Assembly (NCBI RefSeq): GCF_033439725.1
Contig: NW_026944389.1
Coordinates: forward strand, 2,232,001-2,296,000
Reading direction: 5' to 3'
DNA length: 64,000 bases
From: Neurospora tetraspora
Taxonomy: Eukaryota > Ascomycota > Sordariomycetes > Sordariales > Sordariaceae
Shown here: positions 49,546 to 61,586 of the stretch, piece after piece
How the letters are laid out: every line of letters starts with the position of its first letter
Numbering within the stretch: position 1 is the first letter of the stretch
The notes under the pieces: model-generated
The model's database searches: none
The model's input: only the letters and a program-made list of their open reading frames with translations
Told to the model about the DNA's origin: nothing
Made by a program: the position numbers and the translations under genes

Positions 49546-51105
49546 ATGCTCGCCCTTAGATCAATTGCCGCTCCTGCGCAGCGCCAGGCCTTCCGCGCCG
49601 CTCCCCGCGCCGTCTCGGTTTCCTTCCAGGTATGATAGCTACCAAGCAGCAGCACGGGACGGAATATGGCGATTGTGTCTGCCCAGTCCCCTGCTGTATC
49701 TGCGATCCCGCAGTTGTGTTGTGTGAGACATTGAAGAACCCTATCTAACTCTTATCTCTTGGTCTTACAGAACCGTTTCTACTCTTCCCGCGTTGCCCAG
49801 TTCACCGGCCAGAAGGATGCCAGCGTAAGCCATCCTGCCCCCATTTCTCGACGAAAGGAAGGCTTTGCGACAGCCCACGACGACGGGGTATCGGGCCTGA
49901 AAACTACTCAGACCTAGTCGCGAAACGCTGCTGTTTCAGATCACGGATAGACCGCTAAACGTTTCAACAGGGCAAGTACACTGTCTCCTTGATCGAGGGT
50001 GATGGCATTGGTCCCGAGATCGCCGTTGCCGTCAAGGACATCTTCGCTGCCGCTCAGGTTCGTTCAACGCCTCCGCCTGCCTGCCTTCCATATGGGCCTC
50101 GACGCGTGGTCTGCTAACACTCAAAACTAGACCCCCATTAGCTGGGAGCCTATCAACGTCGACCCCATCCTCAAGGATGGCAAGACCGCCATTCCTGATG
50201 CCGCCATTGAGAGCATCAGGCGCAACAAGATTGCCCTCAAGGGTCCCCTCGCCGTATGTTGGCCTCCTGGCTTCCAAATCGCACATATGACAGCCTTACT
50301 GAACTCTATCTAGACTCCCATTGGCAAGGGCCACGTTTCCCTCAACCTGACCCTCCGCAGGACCTTCAACCTTTTCGCCAACCTGCGCCCTTGCCGCTCC
50401 GTTGCCGGCTTCAAGACCCCCTACGACGGCGTTGACACCGTCCTTATCCGTGAGAACACCGAGGGCGAGTACTCTGGCATTGAGCACGTCGTTGTCGATG
50501 GTGTGGTCCAGTCCATCAAGCTCATCACCCGCGAGGCCTCCGAGCGTGTCCTCCGCTACGCCTTCGAGCAGGCCCGCGCCATCAACCGCAAGAAGGTCCG
50601 CGTTGTCCACAAGGCCACCATCATGAAGATGTCCGATGGTCTCTTCCTCAACACCGCCCGCGAGGTCGCCAAGGACTTCCCCGATATCGAGTTCGATGCC
50701 GAGCTTCTCGATAACACCTGCCTCAAGATGACCACCGACCCCACTCCCTACAACGACAAGGTCCTCGTCATGCCCAACCTTTACGGTGACATTCTCTCCG
50801 ACATGTGCGCCGGTCTCATCGGTGGTCTCGGTCTCACCCCCTCCGGCAACATCGGTGATGAGTGCTCCATCTTCGAGGCCGTCCACGGCTCCGCCCCCGA
50901 TATTGCTGGCAAGGGTCTTGCCAACCCCACCGCTCTCCTCCTCTCCTCCATGATGATGCTCCGTCACATGGGTCTCAACGAGTACGCCGACAAGATTGAG
51001 AAGGCTGCTTTCGACACCCTTGCTGAGGGCAAGGTTCTGACTGGTGATCTTGGTGGCAAGGCCTCCACCAAGGATTTCACTTCCGCTATTATTGACAGGC
51101 TATGA
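49546..51105 (+). CDS. idh2: Mitochondrial NAD+-dependent isocitrate dehydrogenase, subunit 2 (catalytic)
   Basis: TCA-cycle enzyme subunit converting isocitrate to 2-oxoglutarate in the mitochondrial matrix; 379 residues. Five exons, all joined at codon boundaries: 49546-49629, 49771-49824, 49971-50057, 50131-50253 and 50314-51105. Exons 1 and 2 carry an Arg/Ala/Ser-rich presequence ([19 protein letters not shown]). The enzyme body starts [17 protein letters not shown] (47-63). Family motifs are [17 protein letters not shown], the metal-binding [14 protein letters not shown], and [16 protein letters not shown]. The segment [17 protein letters not shown] and the ending AIIDRL match yeast Idh2 rather than the regulatory Idh1, so the catalytic subunit is favoured. 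Codon bias is strong. The start is the first ATG and opens the presequence. Confidence 0.95.
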
Positions 51106-54100
51106 TACCATAACTTTTCCTGTAATGCATTTTCTTGGCTAGTGGGGTTCCTGTAGTAGACTGTATCACAACGATCTATTCCCTTTGTTTATAAGCCCAA
51201 ATAACGGCAGTTGTTTTCGTTGAGACAGTTGAATTTTACAAAGGCGTTGATGGTACACATCCTGATCCTCTGATGCCCTTTTTGAAACTACTGTGCGTTG
51301 TGTGCTTGGCAGACTGGTTTGGGTGCCAGACTTTTGGTCCCTTTAATTCCTATCCCCTCTTTGCGCATACGTTAAATGTGTCTTTCTATAACCCTTGGAT
51401 GTGAACCACGTCTTGTGGGATCACATACGGCGAGGGTAATCTGTTGTTTCCGGGACTTCTCGGTGGCCGTGACTTCAGTTGAAGTTAACGCAAAGGAAGG
51501 CCCTGACAATCAGCTCCGGTCTATCTGGCCTGACGTGAAGCTGTTTGTGATGGTTGTATTGGAGTTACTCGTCAGAGCTAAAATTGCCATTATTGACCCT
51601 ACGCTCACCAATGCTTGCCAATGCTTGCAGAGGTAGTTTAAGAGACGATTCTAGCCCATATCTGATAGAGCTTCAGTTGTGGAACCAAGCGGCCGGCAGA
51701 GATGGTACATCAGCCATGTCACCTTCACGGGTACTTACATGTTGATGGAGACAAGCTACCAATGACTGAGTAACTGGTGGTGATGGCACAACCCCTTACC
51801 CCCACAGCGGGCTCAACTTCCCGTCCTTACCCGTGGATGACACTTTGGTCTAATGCAGGAGCCGGGACGGGAATTGGGTCGTCTCAATTAAGTGTCCACC
51901 ACTCTGTCCCGAGAACGACACTGAAGTCATTTCCATTCGTCCTTTTCCCATCTAGGTTTTTCCCTATATCATCCTTGCAGGTCGAGGAATCGGATACTGA
52001 GCCCCCCAGTTCTCTTCAAGTCTCGAACTCTCAATGTTTCATGAGAGTTCCCCCTGCTCTTCATGCAAGACATTCTACAGAGGTCCAGTTTCGTGGAACA
52101 TGCCCGAGTTGGGACAAGTCCCTACTCTTTAAGCAAACCTGGTAGCGATATTGTTACCGATACCGGAGGACTGAGTACCTAAGCATATGATAGAGATGAC
52201 GACGCCGAGTCAGTCTAGGCAGTTCCATCAGCTTTCTAGTTCAACTTTTTTCCCTTCTAGCGCCTATGTGGGAACCCCTATCGATGTGTTGTCGTCGTTC
52301 CTGAATGCTGTGGCCGCGATGTCCCGATGTGAGGCTCCTTTCGTGCGGGTTGTGGGGGACTTGATTGGTTCATCTCTTTGCTGTCCACCACATATTTGTC
52401 CTCACCAATTAAAGATGGCTACGGGTACCCTGTGCTTCCATTTAGGGAAAGCGGTATGGAGCTATCATGACGTCGCTCCATCAAAGACAGTTGGGAAACT
52501 GTCGATAACTGTGATCAGCTCTCTTGTTCTTAGGGTTATATATGGACCTCCAAGGCCAAAAATTTATAGCTGGTGGACGGGGACAGACTGTGTAAGATGG
52601 ATGCTAGTATAACCCTACGATGGCCACATTAACCAGTTCCCCAGGTACCTTTTATTCCCGTTCGTTACCAGTTCCAACGATGATCTGGAATAGGGGCTCG
52701 GCACCGAGGAGAGGCCGGCGCTTCTTTCCACCATTCAATCCGGAAGGTGCGGATACGACGGCAAATCATTTGAAGTTCACGACTAACTGAAACTGCCACA
52801 CTTCCTCAATATAGGCGCGAAGAGCGCGTTGCCAAGTTCATTGTTAACACATATATGGGGTCATATTACCCAATCCCTTTCCGCTTCGCACATTCAGAAG
52901 TCAACGTTTACTTTCATGTCACCAAACGCTTCTCAAAATCCGAATCCTGCCATCATCAGTCATCAGAATATCTGGCACTTCGCGGTCAATCAGTGAACGA
53001 TCTTCAACCTTACTAACGTACTCTAGCAAGTCGGATAATCGGCAACATTTCGTCTCGTGGCGGCCGCACATCACACCAGCGCATCATCCACGAACTTTTG
53101 TCTCGGATGGCAAACCAGAATTCCCGAGACAATACTAGAACATCTCCGTGGAAACGGCTATGCGCAAGTTACCATTTAATATCTCGACAACGTTGGCTTT
53201 AAAAGGTGGAAACGACCAAGTAACCCCACCCTTGCGGTGAACTCCCAGGTTGGCCGTCCAGGCGTAAGATCCGGATCGGACGGGGCGGTGGAAAGTTTCC
53301 AGAAGTCATGGATGCTGCCCGGGAATACACATCGGCTTTTGGTGAGGAATCGCATTATTCTTCCAAATGTGCCTTACGAAGATCACGAAATACTGTAGTA
53401 ACTTGATACATAGCACTCGGGATCGCGCTCTAGGTATCGGTGGTATGACTGGTATCTATCGGGAACCTCGAAGATTCTCATTCTGGATCATTCGCAAGTG
53501 TTCGAAGTCATAGAAGCTGCAAAATAAGCTCTGTAGCCAGGCCAGCTTCAGCCCTTCTGTCTCCCCAGAGTGCACGTCCGCAACCCCTGAGCCCCCAGAG
53601 TGTCTCCTCCTCGTCTGCCCCGATCTCTACTTACCGAACCCCGCTCACTGACAGCGTTATACCCATCAACACCAGACCAAGAAAAATTGCCAATGTTCTA
53701 GAGGCGAATGCAGGACAGGCAAGAAGCCCAAGATCCCAGGAATAACCTATCTTCTCTAGGAATTCCAGAACATCCCATGTACCGACCAGCCAGGGTCTGG
53801 TACTCTGGTGAGCTGCCGACATAAGGGCGGGGTGTGACGCCCGGTGTCCCACGCATGACGATTGGAGCATTGGACAGTTGGACGGGATTAACGCACAAAA
53901 GAAGTTCCCGAAGCATTGGTCTGGTTTCCAAGCACAGGGACCTTGGACTTTCGAGGCGATGGCCCCCCGCGACTCACCGCGAGATAGCGCAAGAGTTGCC
54001 GGGATACCAGGGATTTCTCCACAGTATGCTCCTGGCAAGCGCAGATGCAGGACGGCGTGGGTCCACGGCGTTGCTAACAAATCGCTCATTCAACCATCCA

Positions 54101-54510
54101 ATGTCCTTGTTTAGGGCCAGGTCCTCGCCCGTGATCCCCTCTTTTTCACGTTCTGCTTCTTGCAGCTGTCTGCTATCAAGTTGCGCCCTAAAGCAGGGCC
54201 CACAAGCCCTTTGATCGGCTCCGAATGGTTCCATGTCTAGTGACACGGCCTGTGGGACACGGTTCAAACAGCTCAAGGAGCCGCTGCGAGTTGTTCTCCG
54301 TGACCCTCCTAGCTCCAACTATATAACTGCTTCCCCCTTCTTCTACCTCCCAACTTCACCCCAAGCCAGCTTCATCTTCCATTCTTCACAGCTTTCTCAA
54401 AGTATCCTATCTTGCAAACTTGCTTGCTCGTCTAGTCGACGCCAACACAACATCTCCTTACATCCACATCCAAGACTTCTTTAACTTCTACACTATCCTC
54501 CTCCGAAACA
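51106..54510. other. Intergenic region of about 3.4 kb
   Basis: Starts with the IDH2 3' region and ends with the promoter of the small 74-residue gene. Frames of up to 152 codons occur on both strands but have no recognisable domain, codon bias or splice structure. Confidence 0.5.
54320..54326 (+). promoter_or_regulatory. TATA box of the small 74-residue gene
   Basis: TATATAA stands about 185 bases before the start codon, followed by a strongly pyrimidine-rich stretch. This arrangement is typical of highly expressed ascomycete genes and fits the codon bias of the gene downstream. Confidence 0.6.
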
Positions 54511-54797
54511 ATGTCTGGTTCCAAGGCTGCCGCTCCTCAGGATGCTCGCATCAAGAGCATCCTTGAGCAGGGTGCTGTCAAGTTCGTCATCAAGACCAAG
54601 GACCAGAAGTGGCAGGGCACCCTCCTCGACCGTGCTACTCAGTAAGCCCCCCTTGACGATTCCTGGCAGCGCCCATGGAACTTGATGCTGACTGTCGACA
54701 CAGCGAGAAGAAGAAGGCTCAGAAGGAGGGCTCTTCGGCTTCGTCCATCTCCGACTCCGAGTCCGGTAGCTCCGCCTCGAGCAGCAAGTCGCACTAA
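54511..54797 (+). CDS. Small highly codon-biased protein of unknown function, 74 residues
   Basis: Unrecognised protein assembled from two exons, 54511-54641 and 54704-54797, around a 62-nt intron with a GTAAGC donor, a CTGAC branch-like motif and a CAG acceptor. The unspliced frame would stop at the donor (TAA inside GTAAGC), which hides the gene from simple frame calling. The protein starts MSGSKAAAPQDARIKSILEQ, continues with a Lys-rich amphipathic segment (KFVIKTKDQKWQGTLLDRA), then a KKK stretch and a Ser-rich tail with an acidic patch (SISDSESGSSASSSKSH). No signal peptide or membrane segment is present. Almost every codon is the preferred C- or G-ending one, as in eEF2 and IDH2, and a TATA box with a pyrimidine-rich leader lies upstream. 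These point to an abundant cytosolic or nuclear protein. I do not assign a function. Confidence 0.85.
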
Positions 54798-57700
54798 GCA
54801 CTTGCTCACAACACCTTTCTTCAACTTCATACAATAACTGCGCAAGAGTCATCGAGATCCCTCAGCAACACAACATGTTCTCTCTCATGACAGTCGGCTA
54901 GCACCTGTTTCTTTCCAGGAAACTTGGAGAGGGGCTTGTGCAGTCGATGATGGAAGACTGAGGAAGGTGGGCCAACGCGGCTTATCACGCAATATGCACC
55001 ATCCAGCACATCGATCATAGAGCTGCGGTCGGATATTCCATGTTTCGGCGACATAACCTCGATCATTGCCCACTGGCATCTGCATGAACACGCCTGATCA
55101 GGTGTCATTTGGCACTCAAACACAGCATATCTGGGCTCTGTTACTGCGCCGAGGATGAGGAGATCCCACGCTCGCCCATCTTCTGGCTCTTGCGCTTTTA
55201 CATTTTATCTGGCTTAATATTTCTGGATGCCACAGCACTTTGGAGCGAAAAAAAGGCGGTCCTTGGACACGGTTTGGCGTTATGATTTTTGGGTTTTGGT
55301 TCTCATATGATACCTGTTTTTTTTTTCTTAGCTGGTTGTACGTACCTTTTGGCAAGCAATGGCGAAATGAGAAGGTATTCGGCATGAAGCATCATCTCAC
55401 AGTTTTGCAACTTGCAAGGCAGATGCCGCCTCCTTTGCGCTACTAACACGAAACGAGCCAAGCATTGGCTGTATACCTAACATCCTTACACCAGAGATCT
55501 AGGGCCTTTCTTTTCATCTTGCTGAACTTGAATACCATGTATGACATGGGACAAGTGATGCGAATCGACTTTGCCTTTCCGATGCCGAGCCTTCGCTATT
55601 GCACGACACATCGATAATCGATAAAAAGCTGAACAACGTGTCCCAGTGCGTTACACTCAGTCAGGCACGTTACCATTCAAACAGAAGCAACAGCAGCAAC
55701 AGCAGTCAAGAAATTCCTTGGATTTCACAACAGCGGGGATTATCTGATGAGAGTTTGTTGGTTGGTGATTTGTTCAACCAACCTGCTGTGGATTTCGGGG
55801 GATGGATGGGATGGCGACTCTGAGCGGATCCCTGGAGGTGGTCTATCCGCTTGTTCCGACCAACAAGTTACGTACGCCATCTCACCGCGCCGGTGCCGAA
55901 CCTCCGACCAGAAGCGAATCGCCAGAAAGGGAAATCAAGTTGGTGCGCGCGCGCGGTGAACTCGAGTTCCGATTTCCCGCTCCGGTTTGTGTCGGATCTT
56001 GATCTCCACCATCGAATTTGCGGTAGCAATGCTACGTATCCAGTCGAATGCATGGCGCTAGCTTTTCGTCGGGGACCCATGGAAAATGGATCCCCATTGC
56101 ATATGGTTTAATAAAAAGGTTATCTCATGGTCGGGACTCCGCTGTGATGATGATACCGCTGATTCAGGTAAGAAGAAGTGGAAATCACGAACACAGCGAC
56201 TGGAGGTTGTCGCTCCGGAAGTTATCGACAAACCTACCAAGAAAAAAAAACGTATGGTGCAAAAACACGAAACTGCTGGCAATTGTTACCTTGCCTACCA
56301 AACTTGGGATGAGACGTTAAACAAAACAAAACCCCTGAGTGCCGAGACTTCGGGTACGGTACACAAATATGCACAAGTTGCTTGGCTGCCGTAACGTCTG
56401 GAAGTGACGAGTCTGACGACGAACGGCTTAAGACGATCCAGTGCCAGCTATCCAAGTCTGGATTGTATCTCCTTGCAGGTCTTGTCGAGCCATTTCAGCT
56501 GCTTTTTTTCATCAGAAACAAACTTGCAATCATGGCGTTCATTTGGTGCCACTGCTTGGCTCGGGCTTGGGCCTCTGCTCACTGCTTGGCCTCGTTGCCC
56601 ACGAGGTCTGTCTCTGTTTCTTGCCAAGCTATGCTACAAGCTCTGCGTTCAGGAAAAAAAGAGTCACACCTTGGTTTGGCCTCTGGTCATAGGCAGATCA
56701 AGAAAGTCTTGAGGGGCTTAACTTCACTTGGTTCTATTAAATCGCAAAGAGGCGGCATCTGCCTTGCAAACCTGTGAGATAAAGAGACACAGAATGTCTT
56801 TAACGTACATACCTTATGCACGGTGGTTGAGGCTTGGCACCCACATGATATCCATGTGCCTGAAGGGATCTCCAAAGTGACAAACAGCTCTTGGCTGAAG
56901 CGATGGGACGCCAGGAACGTCCAAGCGTTCACTTTCACGTTTTTGGCGATAGTACAACTGTCCCCGCAAATCCATAGAATCCCACACCATGACTTTGGCA
57001 TGCTTCTTAATTCCATACCCTACGTGCATGCATCGAACGATCCTTTCCTTCCTACCCGGCCTTCAGTCGTCCGGCGCTGAACGATACCTGTTTCCATAGG
57101 GAGCACGTGGTTTCCCGGCGCTAAAGGGCCACAGCGCTTCGTCCATCGGATCCGGCGGTCGGCTCAGGTAGCATTGTTTGGAACTGTGTTGGGCCTTGAG
57201 AACCATGTTCCCTCCCCCCATTTTTTCAACTTGTGATATACATGTTCCAGCGAGCTTCCGAGGGATGAACGCCTTCCATTAGGTGTATATTATTCGTAGT
57301 CAAAAGGGGTAGATGCTGTTGGTAGTCCAGTGCGTGATGATCTCATAATCGATGCAGGATGGACCCCTGTAAATCGCAAAATCATCGAATCCGGTAGGTA
57401 GAGTTGGGGTAGCGACTTACCGGTGCCGGGATTTGAAGTCGAAGGAGACAAGTTGAAGAATCATCTTCTCACCCATCGTCCAAGAGGCTCCGTGATAATG
57501 GCGCGAAACGCGCCAGAGGCTGATTTTCTGCTGCTGTCGAATGTTGGGAGGTTGGTTTGAAGTTTGAAACACTGTAGCCCTGTAGCTCAAAGCTGCCAAC
57601 TTGATGCCGCGCTGTTCGTGGATCACTGGTTGGTTTCTGTGGGCTCGAGGCCCTTGCTTGAAGAAAGATCCCGTGGCCAAAGAGACCGCCGCTCGTTTTG

Positions 57701-58825
57701 AGAGCGAAAGAATGCCTCAACTCATATCGAAAGGTCAAGACGTGGTCCATATATGGGTATGGTCCGGGTTGCGCCAACGCAACACCGCCTTCCTCCAAAC
57801 AATTATTGCACTGGTGGACTTCGGTTTTAACGATTGATGCCCGCTGCGCTGCGAACGGGAGCGGAGGCAAGAGCCAGCCCTGCCCTGCCCTGGGCCCCCC
57901 GCTGTCAAGCAGAACAGGGCTTCAAAGGGTTGGACCGTGGGTTGCTGTTTTCGATCATGATGATGACTGTGCCTAAACCCGCCGGCCGGCCTTTGGGGTT
58001 TCCTTGATTCACCCGAGCTTTTAATCAAGCCTTTCCCGCCCTCTTATCTTTCCCGTTCACCTGTCTTTCTTCCTCTCAACCCATATTCGTCTGCCATCAA
58101 CTACCGTGACCACATCTGGGACTTGGAGGGGGCCCCCAAGTTTTGACCACGACTTCTAACATGCCGCTTCCTATAGCGGGACAAGGTGAGACTCGCTACT
58201 TTCTTTCGCTTGTCAACTCTTCGTTGCTGTTTACACCGACAACCTTGACACGCTCACGTGTTTGTGGGATGTCTATCCATATGCTCCGTTTCCTGTGCTC
58301 CCCCAGCTCCATTCAGACCCTTGTCCACCCCGCGAAAATGGGTGGGCATCGCCGGTGGTTGCATCACCAAGACAAACCCGCTGTTTACTCGCCTGTTTGA
58401 TTCTGACCCATCAGCGCGGGACTCGGCGAGAGAGAACCCCTGGTGGCAAAAACACCCATTTGGCGGCCACGCAAGCTTTTATCCTCGTGCGTTGTCTAGA
58501 TGCTGCCTGGGACTCCATTTCGAATCAGTTACTTGAACTTTACGCCTCTCTTCATCCCGCCCACCGTCGGCTGCCTCCTGACCTGTGCTGTATCTTTTTT
58601 GCCTCCATTTAGCCTTCAAGAACTCTCCTCCCGACATGCCCCCATTCCGTTGTTGAAGTTATCCATCTTTCCCACCGACCTGTATAAAACCTGGGGAGCT
58701 TGTTCATTCCCGATAGACCTACATTGATTTCTCCACTTTCTGATATCGATATCTCATCATCCTCTCCCGCACACCTTCTTCTCGAGCCCGTCCTTGGGCC
58801 AAACCACCCACTATCTTCTTAAAAG
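54798..58825. other. Intergenic region of about 4 kb
   Basis: Contains the 3' region of the small gene on the left and the promoter of the next gene on the right. Frames within are short, overlap one another and have no recognisable features. I see no RNA gene. Confidence 0.5.
58683..58689 (+). promoter_or_regulatory. TATA box upstream of the 58826 gene
   Basis: TATAAAA lies about 140 bases before the ATG at 58826, followed by a pyrimidine-rich leader (for example around 58725-58800). Position and context suit a core promoter. Confidence 0.5.
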
Positions 58826-60094
58826 ATGCCGCCTATTAACCAAGCTGCTGCTATCGCCTCAGTTGGCATCATTGCCGTATCGGTCGCCGCCGTAGCCGCA
58901 ATAGCCATCTACGAGTCTCCCGAGGTGCGACGCCGAGTCAACGACCTCCGCCAACGCATCGCCCTTGCCTTTCAAGGCTGGGATGACGAATTCGACGATC
59001 CCCGACACCGTAACCCAAACAACCCCCGCTTCAATCGTCCTGAAGATGCACACGGATTCTATCAGTCTCGCGCCGATGTCGGTGTCGACGCCGATGAGGA
59101 GACCAAACGAAGGCAACGGGAGGAACTGATGTACTGGAACGCCAAGCGTGCAGAGAGGATGAGGGAAGCCGGCGGCGAATCTACTTCTACTACACACCGA
59201 CCAACATCCTCTACTACCCGCGGCTCGAGCTTTGACGATTTCCTTAGTGAGGACACGGCAGCTGGACCTGGGACATTTGTTTACAATACGGGTGCCGATG
59301 TCAGGGGTGCTGAGAATGATGCGCTTAGACGCCGTGGAGCAGGCCGTGCTGCCGCCCCTGGTGTCCGTGGATTGACTGCTGCCATGGTTCTGGATCCCTT
59401 CAGTGACGAGTTTGGTATCGAGCTGGACGAACGCATCAACATGGTCGACGAGGAAACCCGCTTGATGGCTCCTAGCCAAGACGAGATGGTATCGGAGCAT
59501 AGGTCAGACATCTACAACGCTACCCCGACAGGTTTTCAATCCCCCGTTTCCCGTACCCTTTCGTCGGAGCCCAGAGTCTCAGTCACTGCTCCTCCCAATG
59601 AGGTTTTGTTCGATTTCGAGTCACAGTCACAGCCAGAAGCCGTCACTGCATCGGAAGAGAACCACGAGCGGTCCGGAGCCCCGACCCCTACTACGGCCCG
59701 CAGCACCACCGACACTCTCGAACGCGACTTGGATGAGGACGAGTACATGACTGCTGGGCAGGACGACCGTTCCACGGCGTATGCTTCCATCCAGGAGTGG
59801 GCTCAAGGCTCCTCCGGAAACCCCGGCTTTTACTCTCCGTTGCCTGTCACGCCGACCGAGCCCATGTCTGAAGCTGAGATGGTTAGCGAGGGGCAGCTCA
59901 CGCCTGCGGACACCATGTCACTAGCGGATTCCGGAGAGCACATCGAAAACTTTGACGCGGTCTCTTCTAGGGCCGGGGATTTCGATGACATGAGCGACAG
60001 TGATGATGGGATTGCCACTCCTGGCAGTTGGTCCGACGTTGGCAGTGTTATCAGCGAGACTGATGAGATTGCCCGTCAACCACAACACGCTTAA
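58826..60094 (+). CDS. Single-pass membrane protein of unknown function with long acidic disordered tail
   Basis: Intronless gene for 422 residues; I do not recognise a named family. Residues about 8-28 (AAIASVGIIAVSVAAVAAIAI) form one hydrophobic segment right after a short N-terminus, suggesting an uncleaved signal anchor with the rest exposed to cytosol. A compact conserved-looking block follows: ESPEVRRRVNDLRQRIALAF, then GWDDEFDDPRHRNP and NRPEDAHGFYQSR, and a charged helix (EETKRRQREELMYWNAKRAE). From about residue 115 the chain is Ser/Thr/Asp/Glu-rich, with several acidic clusters (DLDEDEYMTAG, DFDDMSDSDDG) and many SP/TP sites, so phosphorylation is plausible. The ATG at 58826 is preceded by a TATA box about 140 bases upstream. 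It is convergent with the basic-secretory-protein-family gene. Membrane location is inferred from hydropathy only. Confidence 0.82.
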   Translation: MPPINQAAAIASVGIIAVSVAAVAAIAIYESPEVRRRVNDLRQRIALAFQGWDDEFDDPRHRNPNNPRFNRPEDAHGFYQSRADVGVDADEETKRRQREELMYWNAKRAERMREAGGESTSTTHRPTSSTTRGSSFDDFLSEDTAAGPGTFVYNTGADVRGAENDALRRRGAGRAAAPGVRGLTAAMVLDPFSDEFGIELDERINMVDEETRLMAPSQDEMVSEHRSDIYNATPTGFQSPVSRTLSSEPRVSVTAPPNEVLFDFESQSQPEAVTASEENHERSGAPTPTTARSTTDTLERDLDEDEYMTAGQDDRSTAYASIQEWAQGSSGNPGFYSPLPVTPTEPMSEAEMVSEGQLTPADTMSLADSGEHIENFDAVSSRAGDFDDMSDSDDGIATPGSWSDVGSVISETDEIARQPQHA

Positions 60095-60520
60095 ATTCAT
60101 CGAATCTTGTAGCGTATCGGACGCTGCAAACGCTCTTCTTTCCGGAAGTTCACTATCATGATCATTACTGGCATCTGGGCTCGGCGTTATACAGGTTATG
60201 GTTCCTATTTGTGTTATGGTGTCAGGGCATTCGTTGGGCATTTCTTTGGTTTTGGGGTAATGTTTGTTGGATAACAATCAAGTGTAGAGGGCGTTTAAAC
60301 GAGCCCTCGGGGATATTAAAGAGCCTGCGAAGTGTCGAAGACATGATATAAGAGTATCAACATCTTGGTCTAGCTCAACATCACATCAATAGATGTAACA
60401 CACCGCATTTAAGACGGTAATATTTAAACAATCATGGCTTGAATGGCTACGCGCTGGGCCCCAAACGCCTCGCTAGCTTCTGAATACACCGTTCTGTTCC
60501 GAGTCTCTTGCACTCACCTC
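60095..60520. other. Short convergent 3' intergenic region
   Basis: 426 bp between the stop codons of the membrane-protein gene and the minus-strand basic-secretory-protein gene. It must hold both 3' untranslated regions. Nothing else is visible. Confidence 0.6.
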
Positions 60521-61586
60521 CTACGGACTTCCCTTCCCATCATCGTCACAAACACTCGCACAATACTCACCCCACAACTCTTCCACCTCCTGCCCAAGCA
60601 AGCGGACCCAAAACTCCTTAGCTTCATACTCCCTCGTGCTCCTCAACCCCTCATTAATGCGCCTTACCGTCCCCTCGCCAAACTGTTCCTCAAGATACTG
60701 CAAAAAGTACGCCGTATGCTGGTACCCCTTATCCCACGGGTCATCGATTTTGACTTCTCGCTTCCAGTGAGGCGGGCTCAGGTCACAGTTGAGCCGGACC
60801 CAGTCCGCGATTCCCTCGATCAGTCCACCGGGCGCGCTGCCGTGGGCATCCCATTGGTAGCAGTGGACGAGCTCGTGCGTGAGGACGCCGGTGAGTTCGG
60901 CGGGGAGGCGAGAGGGTGGCGTGGAGGGGATGTGGGCGGCGATGTAGGAGAGGGAGAAGTGGATTTCCTTGTGGTCGGCGTCGAGGTCGGTCTTTTTTGG
61001 GAGGGGGGTTTTAGCTTTTGGTTATACTATATCTACTCGGTGCACTAGTTTGAGACGGGTTGGGAACTTGGGGGAAACAGAGTGGTTACAATATCACATA
61101 AATGGAGGTAGATAGACAGATGAAACAACAAGAAGAATGCAGGGCGTTATGGTCAAAACTCAAAAAGTGTCGTACCCCAGTCGTATAAGCCACGCCGTCC
61201 ATGTCCCGCAGGATAACGGTTACGGACCGAGTCGGCGGACATGTCGTATGCTTGTCTGCTGCCGACCTGTACAAGAGCCGCTGGACGTTCTTGACGGCGT
61301 CAGAGAGTAGCGTGCTCGCGTTGACTGCGCCGAGGAACTTGACCGCGCCGGGATGGTCGAGGTCGCGGATCTCTAGACGAAGCTTGGGATGTGGGAACTT
61401 GGGCGTGTCACGGTCGCGATCGTCATGTTTGTCATCCTTCCCTTGCCCTTGGTGATCCAGATCATGTCCTTCCTGAGAACCAGGGGCAGACTCTGGGGCA
61501 GGCTCTGCGGTTGGTTGAACCGGAACGGCACTTGGCGCGGCGGTGGCCGGTGAGGGCTCGGTAGTGATCTGCGAGCGAACGGTCAT
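60521..61586 (-). CDS. Basic secretory protein (BSP/PBSP) family protein, putative zinc metallopeptidase
   Basis: Predicted protein of 293 residues from two exons, 61586-61176 and 60991-60521. The intron has a GTACGA donor and an AAAAAAG acceptor after a pyrimidine run, and the phase closes as GVAYTTG-TDLDADHKEIHFS. The BSP domain occupies most of the second half: THELVHCYQWDAHGSAPGGL, then IEGIADWVRL, and YFLQYLEEQFGEGTVRRINE. HELVH (residues 176-180) is an HExxH zinc-site motif, and the Glu in IEGIADW fits the family's third site. Plant members are secreted defence-related proteins. This one has no signal peptide; it starts MTVRSQITTEPSP with a Pro/Ala-rich, then Asp/His/Lys-rich disordered N-terminus, so a cytosolic or nonclassical location is likely. 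A TATATATAAA sequence lies only about 10 nt before the ATG. The plus-strand frame across this region is a shadow. Confidence 0.85.

Noticed and set aside
50296-50967. 223-codon open frame antisense to IDH2
   Set aside because: Same cause as in eEF2: strong codon bias of the sense gene removes antisense stops. No independent domain is seen.
60443-61048. 201-codon plus-strand open frame
   Set aside because: The opposite strand encodes a clear basic-secretory-protein domain with HELVH and IEGIADW motifs; the plus frame is a shadow.
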